From JAJCYK01 sp965224285 (GTDB lineage Bacteria > Bacteroidota > Bacteroidia > Cytophagales > Cyclobacteriaceae), in NCBI GenBank assembly GCA_965224285.1, contig OZ245043.1:2914001-2978000 (forward strand): DNA of 64,000 nucleotides, given 5' to 3'. A program made the position numbers and the translations under genes. Below, in pieces: positions 25,336 to 33,609 of this stretch. Each line of letters starts with the position of its first letter. Position 1 is the first letter of the stretch. A model generated the notes under the pieces. That model did no database searches. It was not told the DNA's origin and saw only the letters and a list, made by a program, of their open reading frames with translations.

Positions 25336-26439
25336 ATGCACCTGGAAAATATAAGTTTGACAAACTTCAAAAATTACCGCGAATGCAGTATTAACTTCAG
25401 TCCGCACATAAATTGCATCACTGGCCCAAATGCCGCCGGTAAAACCAATTTGCTTGATGCCATCTACTATTTATCTCTAACGAAAAGCGCCTTTAACCCG
25501 GTAGACAAACAGAACATTTTCCATGAAAATCAATTCTTCTCCATAAGGGGGAATTTTCGAAAAGACGGGAAATCCGTACCGGTTCAATGCAGTCTGAAAA
25601 ACGGTGAGAAAAAGATAATTAAGTGCGACCATAAGGCATATCCGAAATTAAGTGGTCATATAGGCCGTTTCCCAGCTGTAATCATTACTCCATATGATAC
25701 CGATATTATCCGTGAAGGCAGCAGCTACCGCCGCAAGTTCATCAATAATATCCTAAGTCAAACCAACCCTCAATACCTTGAGGATTTAATAACGTATCAA
25801 CAGACGCTTAAGCAACGGAACCAGCTGCTGAAAAGTGTGGCATCTTATCAGAAACCTGATCCTGATCTGCTTTCAGTTTATGACCATTCCCTGCTGGAAC
25901 TAGGCGCTTCCATATACGCTACACGTCGATCATTCATTGAGGAATTTCAAGAAATCTTCATCCAAAACTACCAGCAGATATCCGGTGCCGACGAAACTGT
26001 TGGTATTACCTATAGGTCCGATTTGGAGGCTCCACATTTCAATGAACTCTTTCGAGCCTCAATCGACCGTGATATGGCGTCGCAGCGCACCACTCTGGGC
26101 ATACATCGCGATGATCTTATATGCCATATCGACAGTCGGCCGGCGAGAAAGTTTGGATCTCAGGGTCAACAAAAGTCTTTTGTGATCGCTTTAAAAATAG
26201 CTCAATTTGAAATCATTCGTCGGCTGCTACAGGTAAAACCACTATTATTATTAGATGACATATTCGATAAACTGGATGACCAAAGGATTGAAAATTTAAT
26301 GACCATGGTGGCCGGGAATGTATTTGGTCAGATCTTTATCACCGATGCCCGCCCAGAACGCAGCGATAAAATCCTTGAGGGCGTGGCTAGTGAAAAATTA
26401 ATGTTAATGATTGAGGGTGGAACCGTCAAAGAAGAATAG
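25336..26439 (+). CDS. recF: DNA replication and repair protein RecF
   Basis: RecF is an SMC-like ATPase that helps load RecA at gapped DNA with RecO and RecR. The 367-residue protein has Walker A GPNAAGKTN (residues 30-38), the family start LENISLTNFKNYRE, the signature FGSQGQQKSFVIALK, and Walker B LLLLDDIFDKLDD near 303-315. Its neighbours are a DUF721/DciA-like gene 51 bases downstream on the same strand and pdhA divergently. recX, another RecA-pathway gene, lies 20 kb away. Confidence 0.96.
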   Translation: MHLENISLTNFKNYRECSINFSPHINCITGPNAAGKTNLLDAIYYLSLTKSAFNPVDKQNIFHENQFFSIRGNFRKDGKSVPVQCSLKNGEKKIIKCDHKAYPKLSGHIGRFPAVIITPYDTDIIREGSSYRRKFINNILSQTNPQYLEDLITYQQTLKQRNQLLKSVASYQKPDPDLLSVYDHSLLELGASIYATRRSFIEEFQEIFIQNYQQISGADETVGITYRSDLEAPHFNELFRASIDRDMASQRTTLGIHRDDLICHIDSRPARKFGSQGQQKSFVIALKIAQFEIIRRLLQVKPLLLLDDIFDKLDDQRIENLMTMVAGNVFGQIFITDARPERSDKILEGVASEKLMLMIEGGTVKEE

Positions 26440-26490
26440 TGGGAGTAAATTTTTTTGGAGCTTATAATATTTTTTTTAGCTTTAGAGGCT

Positions 26491-26802
26491 ATGACCCTGA
26501 AGAAACCCTATTACCGAAGATCCAATTTATCCAGTGTATCCGATTCCTTGCGCCAGCTGTTGCAGCAATACCGATTGGAGCGCAAATTTGAAGCCACCCA
26601 GCTTACATCATCCTGGGAACGACTGATGGGATTGCCTATAGCCAAAAGAACCAATCGTCTTTTTGTCAAGGACCGCAAGCTATTTGTAGAGGTAACTTCT
26701 GCTGCCTTAAAAAATGAATTAACCCTCTCCAAAAGTAAGATTTTGGACATTTTTGATAAGGAATTTGGTAAAAAGATGTTGGACGACATCGTATTCATTT
26801 AA
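26491..26802 (+). CDS. DUF721 (DciA-like) family protein
   Basis: This 103-residue basic protein fits DUF721, with the lines LRQLLQQYRLERKFEATQL, SSWERLMGLPIAKRT, LFVKDRKLFVEVTSAALKNE and ILDIFDKEFGKKMLDDIVFI. Members related to DciA load or stimulate the replicative helicase DnaB in bacteria lacking DnaC, so a replication role is likely but inferred. The ATG giving MTLKKPYY is preferred over an upstream TTG whose added residues are hydrophobic and unlike the family. It follows recF on the same strand, consistent with a replication and repair pair. Confidence 0.82.
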   Translation: MTLKKPYYRRSNLSSVSDSLRQLLQQYRLERKFEATQLTSSWERLMGLPIAKRTNRLFVKDRKLFVEVTSAALKNELTLSKSKILDIFDKEFGKKMLDDIVFI

Positions 26803-26994
26803 TTCTCAGCCAACAGCTAATCACGACGCTGAGTGTTCCATGATTTGGCCACAATCACCGGCCTTTATTGGGTTTTTACTGATCATCCATTCCGTGTAAT
26901 ATTTGCGGGAGTTTTCCCATTGCATTAACGGGAAAATGGCTATTTCTTTATAGTCATTAGCCAAATAGGCATATTTTTTGAACTTCCTCACCAA

Positions 26995-29900
26995 ATGAGA
27001 TATCTAATCCTATTATTTCTTCCTCTCCTACAGAGTGGCTCCATGCTGGGACAGAGTTGGAAAGCATACTATGACAGTACCGGGGTTTACTGGAACCAGG
27101 ATTGGGAAAAATGTATCGAATTATTGGAAAAAGCGTTGCCTCTGGCAGCACAGGAAATCAGCCACACCAGCCAGAACTACATGGTCTTGATAAATGATCT
27201 GGGACTGGCCTATATGGAAGCAGGTCTCCCTGAGCAAGCCTTGGAGTTATTTGAGCAGTTAGTGGTACAAAAGCGAGAGGTACTGGGTTCTGCCAGTACT
27301 GAATACGCTGCCTCCTTAATAAACCTGGGGGGAGTACATCAGGAACTGGATGATATGGAGCAAGCAGAAGCCAAATACCTGGAAGCCATCGCCATTTATC
27401 GAGATAAGGTTGGAAGGCATCATCCCGATTATGCCACAGCCATACGTAACCTGGGACAGTTGTATGAAACCTATGGGCAGTACACCCGTGCTGAAGCTTT
27501 GTACCTGGAGGCGGCAGATCTGCATGAGTCTGCCAGTGAATCTATTCATCCTCAATATGCGGGAGTATTATTTAGTCTGGGTAGTTTGTACCGGAAATCC
27601 GGGGATTATCCAAAATCCAAAGAGTATTTCGAAAAAGCTCTGGTGTTATTCCAGCAGTCCTATGGTAAGCAACATCCGGCCTACGCCGGGGCGTTGGGAG
27701 AGCTTGGCATATTAGCCCAAAATATGGGACAGTATACCGAGGCTGAAAAATACCTGTACCAAGCGGTTGTATTAAAGGAGGGTATCTATGGAGCAGAACA
27801 TCCGCAGACAGCTGAGGTCATCAACAACCTGGCCGGTTTGTATAAAACCATGGGCAACTACACTAAAGCCGAACAATATTATTTAAAGGCTGCCAACATT
27901 TTCAGAGAAACCCTGGGTGAACATAATCCGGAATACGCCACAGTACTGAATAATTTAGGTGACTTCTACGCCAGCATTCTGGATTTTGACCAGGCTCACC
28001 CTCATTATCAACAGGCGGCTGAGATACTGAAAGAAAATTTCGGAGAGAATCACCCCACTTATGCCAATACTCTCAACAATTTAGCTAGCCTGAATCGTAA
28101 AACGGGCAATTTCAAACAGGCTGAAAAGCTTTATCAAAAGACCCTGGAAATTGACCGGGCAACTCTGGGTCCCCGTCATCCCAATTATGCGACCTCGCTC
28201 AACAACCTGGCTATCCTGTATGTAGCCACTGGTCGTTATCAGGAGGCCGAGCCACTATATCGGGAAGCGCTGGAAATAAAGAAAAGTACTTTGGGCGAAC
28301 ATCATCCACGCTATGCCCGATCCCTGAATAATCTGGCACTGCTGTATATGACTCTGGATAATTTGGGGCAAGCAGAGCCACTTTTTATGCAGGCAGTTGA
28401 AAATCAACTACGACAGATCCACAATATATTTCCAGCCTTAACGGAAAAGGAAAGGGAATCATTTTACTCCACCTTGATCTCAGATCTGGAACGTTTTAAC
28501 ACTTTTGCTGTATTCCGGGCGCTGGACAATCCTCAGATACTGAGCATGATGTATAATAACCAGTTAAGCACAAAAGCATTACTATATAATTCTGCGGCCA
28601 AAACCCGTAGCCGGATTCTAACCAGTAACGATGGTTCATTAATTGCTGATTTTGGTAAGTGGAGGGCTCTTCGAGAAGATATAGCCAGGCTATACCAGTT
28701 GCCGAGGAAGGAATTGGAAAAAAACCAGGACCGGTTGCAGCAGCTAAGCTCCAATATCGAAACCCTGGAAAAAAGTTTATCTCAACGATCTGCCTTGTTT
28801 GCAGATAATCACCAGACTGTTAAATACACCTGGAAAGATGTCCGCGATGCTTTAAATCCCGGTGAGGCTGCTATTGAGATCATCCGGTTTCGACGGTACA
28901 AGATCGACAAGGAAACCAACCCGAAGAATGAATCTCAGACTGATATTCCGGAATTCCTTAACTACGGATTTACCGATGAGATCTTCTATGCGGCCTTGAT
29001 CGTGCACCCAGAAACCACGGACTATCCACAGTTGGTGCTATTAGAAAACGGACAACAGCTAGAAACCCGTTTCCTTTCGTATTACAAAAATGCCATACAT
29101 TATGTGGTTGATGATGCAAACAGCTATCGTCAATACTGGTCAAAAATTGCGGATGCCCTCCCTAAGGAGGTGGAAAAAGTTTTCCTTTCTCCCGATGGAG
29201 TGTACAATAAAATTAACCTGAACACAATACAGAACCCTGCTACCAAAAATCATCTTATTGATGATTTAGGCATATATCCCGTAACTAATACTAAAGAATT
29301 GATCAGGCAGCCAATTGCCTCCGTAGATAATCGATTGGCCGTATTATTAGGTGATCCTAGTTATGTCCTGCCAGAGCAAATTCCTGAAAAACTTGACCAA
29401 GTTAAGGAAATAAATGACTATCTGGACCCATTACCGGGAACTGGAAATGAGGTGAAAGACATCAGCAAGATCATGAAGGATGGCGGGTGGCATTTAAATG
29501 CATATGTACAAAATGATGCCTCTGAAGAAATGGTTAAATCTCTGAAAAACCCCAGGGTATTGCATATAGCCACTCATGGCTATTTTTCCCCAGAAATAGT
29601 TAATGGATATCAAAACTTAAGTCATTTCAATTCCGGTTTACTGCTATCAGGGGCCAGCCATTCCCTATACCGACGTAAATATCAGATCCCACCTGCTCCC
29701 GGTGAGGATGGCATCCTCACCGCCTACGAGGCCATGAACCTGAATCTGGACCAAACGGAATTGGTAGTGCTATCGGCATGTGAAACCGGATTGGGCACTG
29801 TGAAAAACGGTGAAGGGGTTTATGGTTTACAACGGGCTTTTAAGGTAGCCGGAGCGGAGAACATTATCCTGTCCCTTTGGAAAGTTGACGATAACACCAC

Positions 29901-30042
29901 TCAGAAGTTATTGACCTATTTTTACCGGAATTGGCTGGGAAGCGGTGATAAGCACCAAGCCTTTAAGGAAGCTCAACTGAAGTTGCGAGAAGAATACCAA
30001 TACCCCTATTACTGGGGTGCATTTATCATGGTGGGCTCTTAA
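26995..30042 (+). CDS. Exported TPR-CHAT protease-like protein
   Basis: The 1015-residue protein starts with a signal peptide (MRYLILLFLPLLQSGSMLGQ). Residues about 30-480 hold roughly ten 42-residue TPR units of kinesin-light-chain type, each with a core like YATSLNNLAILYVATGRYQE and a link like LGEHHPRYARSL. A helical region (about 480-620) leads to a C-terminal CHAT domain, a caspase-like cysteine protease fold, with His861 in LHIATHGYFSPE and Cys929 in VVLSACETGLG, then YGLQRAFKVAGAENIILSLW. Both catalytic residues are present. Substrates are unknown. The signal peptide puts it outside the cytoplasm. The 192 bases upstream hold no gene; they contain TTTTCCC and GGGAAAA as an inverted repeat (about 26915-26938). 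Confidence 0.93.
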   Translation: MRYLILLFLPLLQSGSMLGQSWKAYYDSTGVYWNQDWEKCIELLEKALPLAAQEISHTSQNYMVLINDLGLAYMEAGLPEQALELFEQLVVQKREVLGSASTEYAASLINLGGVHQELDDMEQAEAKYLEAIAIYRDKVGRHHPDYATAIRNLGQLYETYGQYTRAEALYLEAADLHESASESIHPQYAGVLFSLGSLYRKSGDYPKSKEYFEKALVLFQQSYGKQHPAYAGALGELGILAQNMGQYTEAEKYLYQAVVLKEGIYGAEHPQTAEVINNLAGLYKTMGNYTKAEQYYLKAANIFRETLGEHNPEYATVLNNLGDFYASILDFDQAHPHYQQAAEILKENFGENHPTYANTLNNLASLNRKTGNFKQAEKLYQKTLEIDRATLGPRHPNYATSLNNLAILYVATGRYQEAEPLYREALEIKKSTLGEHHPRYARSLNNLALLYMTLDNLGQAEPLFMQAVENQLRQIHNIFPALTEKERESFYSTLISDLERFNTFAVFRALDNPQILSMMYNNQLSTKALLYNSAAKTRSRILTSNDGSLIADFGKWRALREDIARLYQLPRKELEKNQDRLQQLSSNIETLEKSLSQRSALFADNHQTVKYTWKDVRDALNPGEAAIEIIRFRRYKIDKETNPKNESQTDIPEFLNYGFTDEIFYAALIVHPETTDYPQLVLLENGQQLETRFLSYYKNAIHYVVDDANSYRQYWSKIADALPKEVEKVFLSPDGVYNKINLNTIQNPATKNHLIDDLGIYPVTNTKELIRQPIASVDNRLAVLLGDPSYVLPEQIPEKLDQVKEINDYLDPLPGTGNEVKDISKIMKDGGWHLNAYVQNDASEEMVKSLKNPRVLHIATHGYFSPEIVNGYQNLSHFNSGLLLSGASHSLYRRKYQIPPAPGEDGILTAYEAMNLNLDQTELVVLSACETGLGTVKNGEGVYGLQRAFKVAGAENIILSLWKVDDNTTQKLLTYFYRNWLGSGDKHQAFKEAQLKLREEYQYPYYWGAFIMVGS

Positions 30043-30066
30043 CAGGCCTGATTGAGGCATTTTCGC

Positions 30067-30074
30067 TATCTTTG
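30067..30074 (+). promoter_or_regulatory. Bacteroidota-type -7 box (TATCTTTG) before the AI-2E family gene
   Basis: TATCTTTG matches TAnnTTTG exactly and ends 20 bases before the GTG start. This suggests the gene is transcribed separately from the CHAT gene that ends 25 bases upstream. No correctly spaced -33 element is seen. Confidence 0.5.
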
Positions 30075-30094
30075 CCTGACAAATCTTCGTACTT

Positions 30095-31150
30095 GTGGAA
30101 CAGGAAGTTAGGACCATTAAAAACCTTTTATGGATTTTCTTAGGGGTGCTCCTGATCTATTTGATATCCGTACTGGCCAATTTGCTTATTCCCCTGGCAC
30201 TGGCATTATTCATTGCGATTTTATTACAACCGGTCTTAGCCTGGTTTGAGCGAAAGAACATAGGCTTTGGTATAAGCCTCACAGTCATATCAGTAACCAG
30301 TCTCTCAGCGTTGGCATTATTTGGGATGCTGGTATATCAAACCGGCCGCAGCCTGATGAAGGAAAAAACCAAGCTGCTATCGCAGATCAATATAAAGCTC
30401 AGCAACATCGTGGAGAAACTTAATAACATTCCCGGAGTGGACATTGAATCAGCCGATGTGGTAGAAAAATTAGGTCAACTTATGAGTTACGACTGGATCA
30501 TTAAATCCAGCAGCGCTTTCGCGGGAATTTTGGGGGATTTTACCGGGGTATTTTTCATGACGGCCATATATCTGGTGGCATTTCTAGGAGGTATTCTCCG
30601 ATATGAGCAATACATTCATTACTTGCAGGAAGACCAGGATGATTCTGAGAGAATGCTGGAAGGTTTTGAGCAGGTCAAAACTTCCATCGTTACTTACATG
30701 AAAGTTAAATTTTTCATGAGTTTGGGAACCGGTATAGGCTATGGGTTGGTATGTTGGCTATTTGGGATTGATTTTGCCCTGTTTTGGGGGTACCTGGCCT
30801 TTGTGTTGAATTTTATACCCACAGTAGGCTCCATTATTGCTACCATCCCGCCTTTATTACTGGGGCTTATACAACTCGACAGCAGCCTTTCGATATTAGG
30901 CTTATTCCTTATACTGATCGCCATCCAGGTAACCTTTGGCAATATCATCGAACCCAAACTTATGGGTGACAGCTTATCACTCAATACCGTGGTGGTAATA
31001 CTGGGGTTGGTATTCTGGGGATATCTTTGGGGAGTTGCCGGAATGGTCCTTTCAGTTCCCATGCTGGTCCTGACCAAAGTTATACTAACCCAGTTTAAGG
31101 AAGCTCAAATACTGGTAAGGCTGATGGGAAGTTCCGATATAAAAACTTAA
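30095..31150 (+). CDS. AI-2E family transporter
   Basis: The 351-residue inner-membrane protein has about seven or eight helices and belongs to the AI-2E/PerM/YdiK family. The characteristic C-terminal run is GNIIEPKLMGDSLSLNTVVV followed by LVFWGYLWGVAGMVLSVPML. A periplasmic or cytoplasmic insert rich in charged and amphipathic sequence lies between helices 3 and 4 (about residues 88-140). Some members export autoinducer-2; others are Na+/H+ antiporters, so the substrate cannot be stated. It starts at GTG (MEQEVRTIKN); no ATG gives a full first helix. Confidence 0.88.
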   Translation: MEQEVRTIKNLLWIFLGVLLIYLISVLANLLIPLALALFIAILLQPVLAWFERKNIGFGISLTVISVTSLSALALFGMLVYQTGRSLMKEKTKLLSQINIKLSNIVEKLNNIPGVDIESADVVEKLGQLMSYDWIIKSSSAFAGILGDFTGVFFMTAIYLVAFLGGILRYEQYIHYLQEDQDDSERMLEGFEQVKTSIVTYMKVKFFMSLGTGIGYGLVCWLFGIDFALFWGYLAFVLNFIPTVGSIIATIPPLLLGLIQLDSSLSILGLFLILIAIQVTFGNIIEPKLMGDSLSLNTVVVILGLVFWGYLWGVAGMVLSVPMLVLTKVILTQFKEAQILVRLMGSSDIKT

Positions 31151-31209
31151 ACTTTGAGTTGGAAAAAAACGTTTAGTAGTAACAACCAAGGAATTAAAAA
31201 TCCATAATC

Positions 31210-33606
31210 ATGGGTATACAGCGACTAGAATGTAATGAAATAACTGAAAAAGTGAAGAAGCTACCTTTTAAAAGTAAGCTCAGCTTTTTACCGATCATCC
31301 GTCACTGGGAAAAACTGGCAAAAGAAGGTAGTGCGGAAGAAAAAAATTATGCCGATGCTATTTTGTCAGAGGTCGATAAAGTGCCGGCCATCCGCAAACC
31401 ATTATCTCGGCATAAGTCCTTCATTAAGAAAAATCGGGAGCTGGTGGACAAACTAATGTCAGCAGTATTCCCACCCGCTTTACATCTAAATGAAATCAAA
31501 GCCGCCTATTCCCCTTTCGAATTTGAGACTTTTAAAGAGTCTCCTCGATATCAAAAACTGGTAGAAATTAATGGCGCTCAGATCAATGTGCCCATGAATA
31601 TGGACCAGGCCACCTTTAAATTTGCCCGCTACATCCATGCCTGCCTGTTCATTCTGGGCAAATATTACCATTCACCACACAACCTGGAGACTCCTTTTAT
31701 CTACAAGATTCCCGACCCAGACACCGGGCTGGATCAATACTTCAAAATGACTATCAACGGGGATTTCGTAGATGTTAAAGTAAAAGGTGAAGCCCGGAAA
31801 CTCTCGAAAGAAGCCATTGATCACATGGTTAAAAATGTGATGGACATAGATCTTTGGCTAAAAAACCTTCCTCCTGACAGCTTTGAACTAACTGGTTTCG
31901 TCATCGCTAATATGGTGAATGTAACATTACACGAAGTCATATCTGATTTAAAGAACAACCTTTTGGAGCGAGACTCCATCCTAACGGACCAATATTTTAA
32001 GGCAATTCGTCATAATGTAAGATCATTATTTAAAATTCCGGACCTAAGAGTAGGGCTGGGAATTTACAAGGATGGTAAAACCATCTCAAACTTTGGGCAT
32101 TGGTCCTGGAGGGACCTGGTATGCAAAGGCCGTATTGATAATATACAGGATGCATTCGAGGGCTCCATCTATCATAGGCTGCTCAAAACAGGCGAAGCTG
32201 TTATCATTGAAAATATTGATGAGCTAGATGAGACTACTGCCATTGAAGAAGCAATTAAGGAAACTTGTGTGAAAAGTTTGGTGGTTGCGCCATTGAAATA
32301 TCACGATGAGATCATCGGTTACCTGGAGTTGGGATCCTGTGAACCCAATGCCCTGACTACCTTTCTAATGACCAGAGTACATGATATTCTACCTTTATTT
32401 TCTGTGGCACTCAAGAGGAGCCTGGAGGAGAGGGAGAACATGATCGGGGCAATTATAATGGAGAAATTTACGGCCATACATCATAGTGTACAGTGGAAAT
32501 TTAATGATGTAGCCAAAAAATATCTAAGAAATAAAGACCAAGGCGTACAGGACCTGGAAGTCGAGCCGATCGTATTTGAAGATGTTTATCCACTTTATGG
32601 AATGGCCGATATCAGGGACAGCTCTCACCAGCGCAACCTGGCCATCCAAAATGACCTTTCCCATCAACTGGAGTTGTCACAGCAAGTGATACAAAAAGCC
32701 TTACAGTTAACATCATTTCCCATTTTAGAGGAGTTCAACTACCGTATTAATAATCTTAAAAAGGAAATCAAAAAGAGGTTGCGTTCGGAAGATGAAAGTA
32801 AAGTACATCGGCTGCTCCAGGAAGAACTTGAGCCCTTATTCGATTTCCTACAAAAAGACTTTCCGGAGGTAGCGGAGGAGATCACCAAGTACCATGATGC
32901 TTTGGATTCCAAATTAGGGGTGGTCTACCAACAGAGGAAACTTTATGAACAAAGCGTCACCAAGATCAATCAAACTATTAGTGAATTCCTGGATGGGGAA
33001 GAAGTTAAGGCTCAGCAGATGTATCCCCACTATTTTGAGAAATACAAAACCGACGGAGTAGATTATAATATCTATGTGGGACAATCGCTGTTGAAGGATG
33101 GCACATTCAATCAGGTATGCCTGCACAATATGCGCTTGTGGCAGTTGCTAATGATGATTGAGATGACTAAACAGGCAGCCCATTTGGTGCCTAAACTGCC
33201 TATACCGCTGGAAACTGCGCAGCTGATCCTGGTCCACGATGACCCGCTGGCCATTAGGTTTAGGATAGATGAAAAGAAATTTGATGTTGACGGCGCTTAT
33301 AATATACGGTATGAGATAGTGAAAAAGCGCATTGACAAGGCTTTCATCAAAGGCACTCAAAAGAGGCTCACCCAACCCGGTAAGATTGCCATTGTGTACA
33401 GCAGCTCTCATGTGGAGCAGGAATATATGAAATATTGTGATTACTTGGAACACAAAGGCTTGATTGAAAAAGAGGTGGAGAAACTTGAACTGGAGGCAGC
33501 TCAGGGCGTTACCGGACTGAAAGCCTTAAGGATAAAAGTACGCATGAAGAACAGGGCTTCTTTCAGCAATTCGGAAATCGAGGAGATAATTTCCAGTTTG
33601 CAATAG
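31210..33606 (+). CDS. Large GAF-domain protein of unknown function
   Basis: This 798-residue cytoplasmic protein has no signal peptide or membrane helix. A GAF-like domain covers about residues 262-405 (FKIPDLRVGLGIYKDGKTIS; GEAVIIENIDEL; VKSLVVAPLKYHDEIIGYLEL). It is followed by the motif IMEKFTAIHHSVQWKFNDVA (417-436), a long helical region (about 470-620) that may be a coiled coil, and an unrecognised C-terminal domain. No kinase, cyclase, phosphodiesterase or DNA-binding domain is visible, so output is unclear. GAF domains bind small ligands or mediate dimerisation. Its stop faces the OmpA/LysM gene with three bases between. The family seems confined to Cytophagales-like bacteria, as far as I know. 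Confidence 0.75.
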   Translation: MGIQRLECNEITEKVKKLPFKSKLSFLPIIRHWEKLAKEGSAEEKNYADAILSEVDKVPAIRKPLSRHKSFIKKNRELVDKLMSAVFPPALHLNEIKAAYSPFEFETFKESPRYQKLVEINGAQINVPMNMDQATFKFARYIHACLFILGKYYHSPHNLETPFIYKIPDPDTGLDQYFKMTINGDFVDVKVKGEARKLSKEAIDHMVKNVMDIDLWLKNLPPDSFELTGFVIANMVNVTLHEVISDLKNNLLERDSILTDQYFKAIRHNVRSLFKIPDLRVGLGIYKDGKTISNFGHWSWRDLVCKGRIDNIQDAFEGSIYHRLLKTGEAVIIENIDELDETTAIEEAIKETCVKSLVVAPLKYHDEIIGYLELGSCEPNALTTFLMTRVHDILPLFSVALKRSLEERENMIGAIIMEKFTAIHHSVQWKFNDVAKKYLRNKDQGVQDLEVEPIVFEDVYPLYGMADIRDSSHQRNLAIQNDLSHQLELSQQVIQKALQLTSFPILEEFNYRINNLKKEIKKRLRSEDESKVHRLLQEELEPLFDFLQKDFPEVAEEITKYHDALDSKLGVVYQQRKLYEQSVTKINQTISEFLDGEEVKAQQMYPHYFEKYKTDGVDYNIYVGQSLLKDGTFNQVCLHNMRLWQLLMMIEMTKQAAHLVPKLPIPLETAQLILVHDDPLAIRFRIDEKKFDVDGAYNIRYEIVKKRIDKAFIKGTQKRLTQPGKIAIVYSSSHVEQEYMKYCDYLEHKGLIEKEVEKLELEAAQGVTGLKALRIKVRMKNRASFSNSEIEEIISSLQ

Positions 33607-33609
33607 ACT

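Noticed and set aside
26995..30042. TPR-CHAT protein as part of a type III-E CRISPR (Craspase-like) system
   Set aside because: There are no CRISPR repeats or Cas genes in the window, and the protein has a signal peptide.
32450..32530. GAF protein as a histidine kinase because of paired histidines in IHHSVQWKF
   Set aside because: No N, G1, F or G2 boxes of a kinase ATP-binding domain follow.
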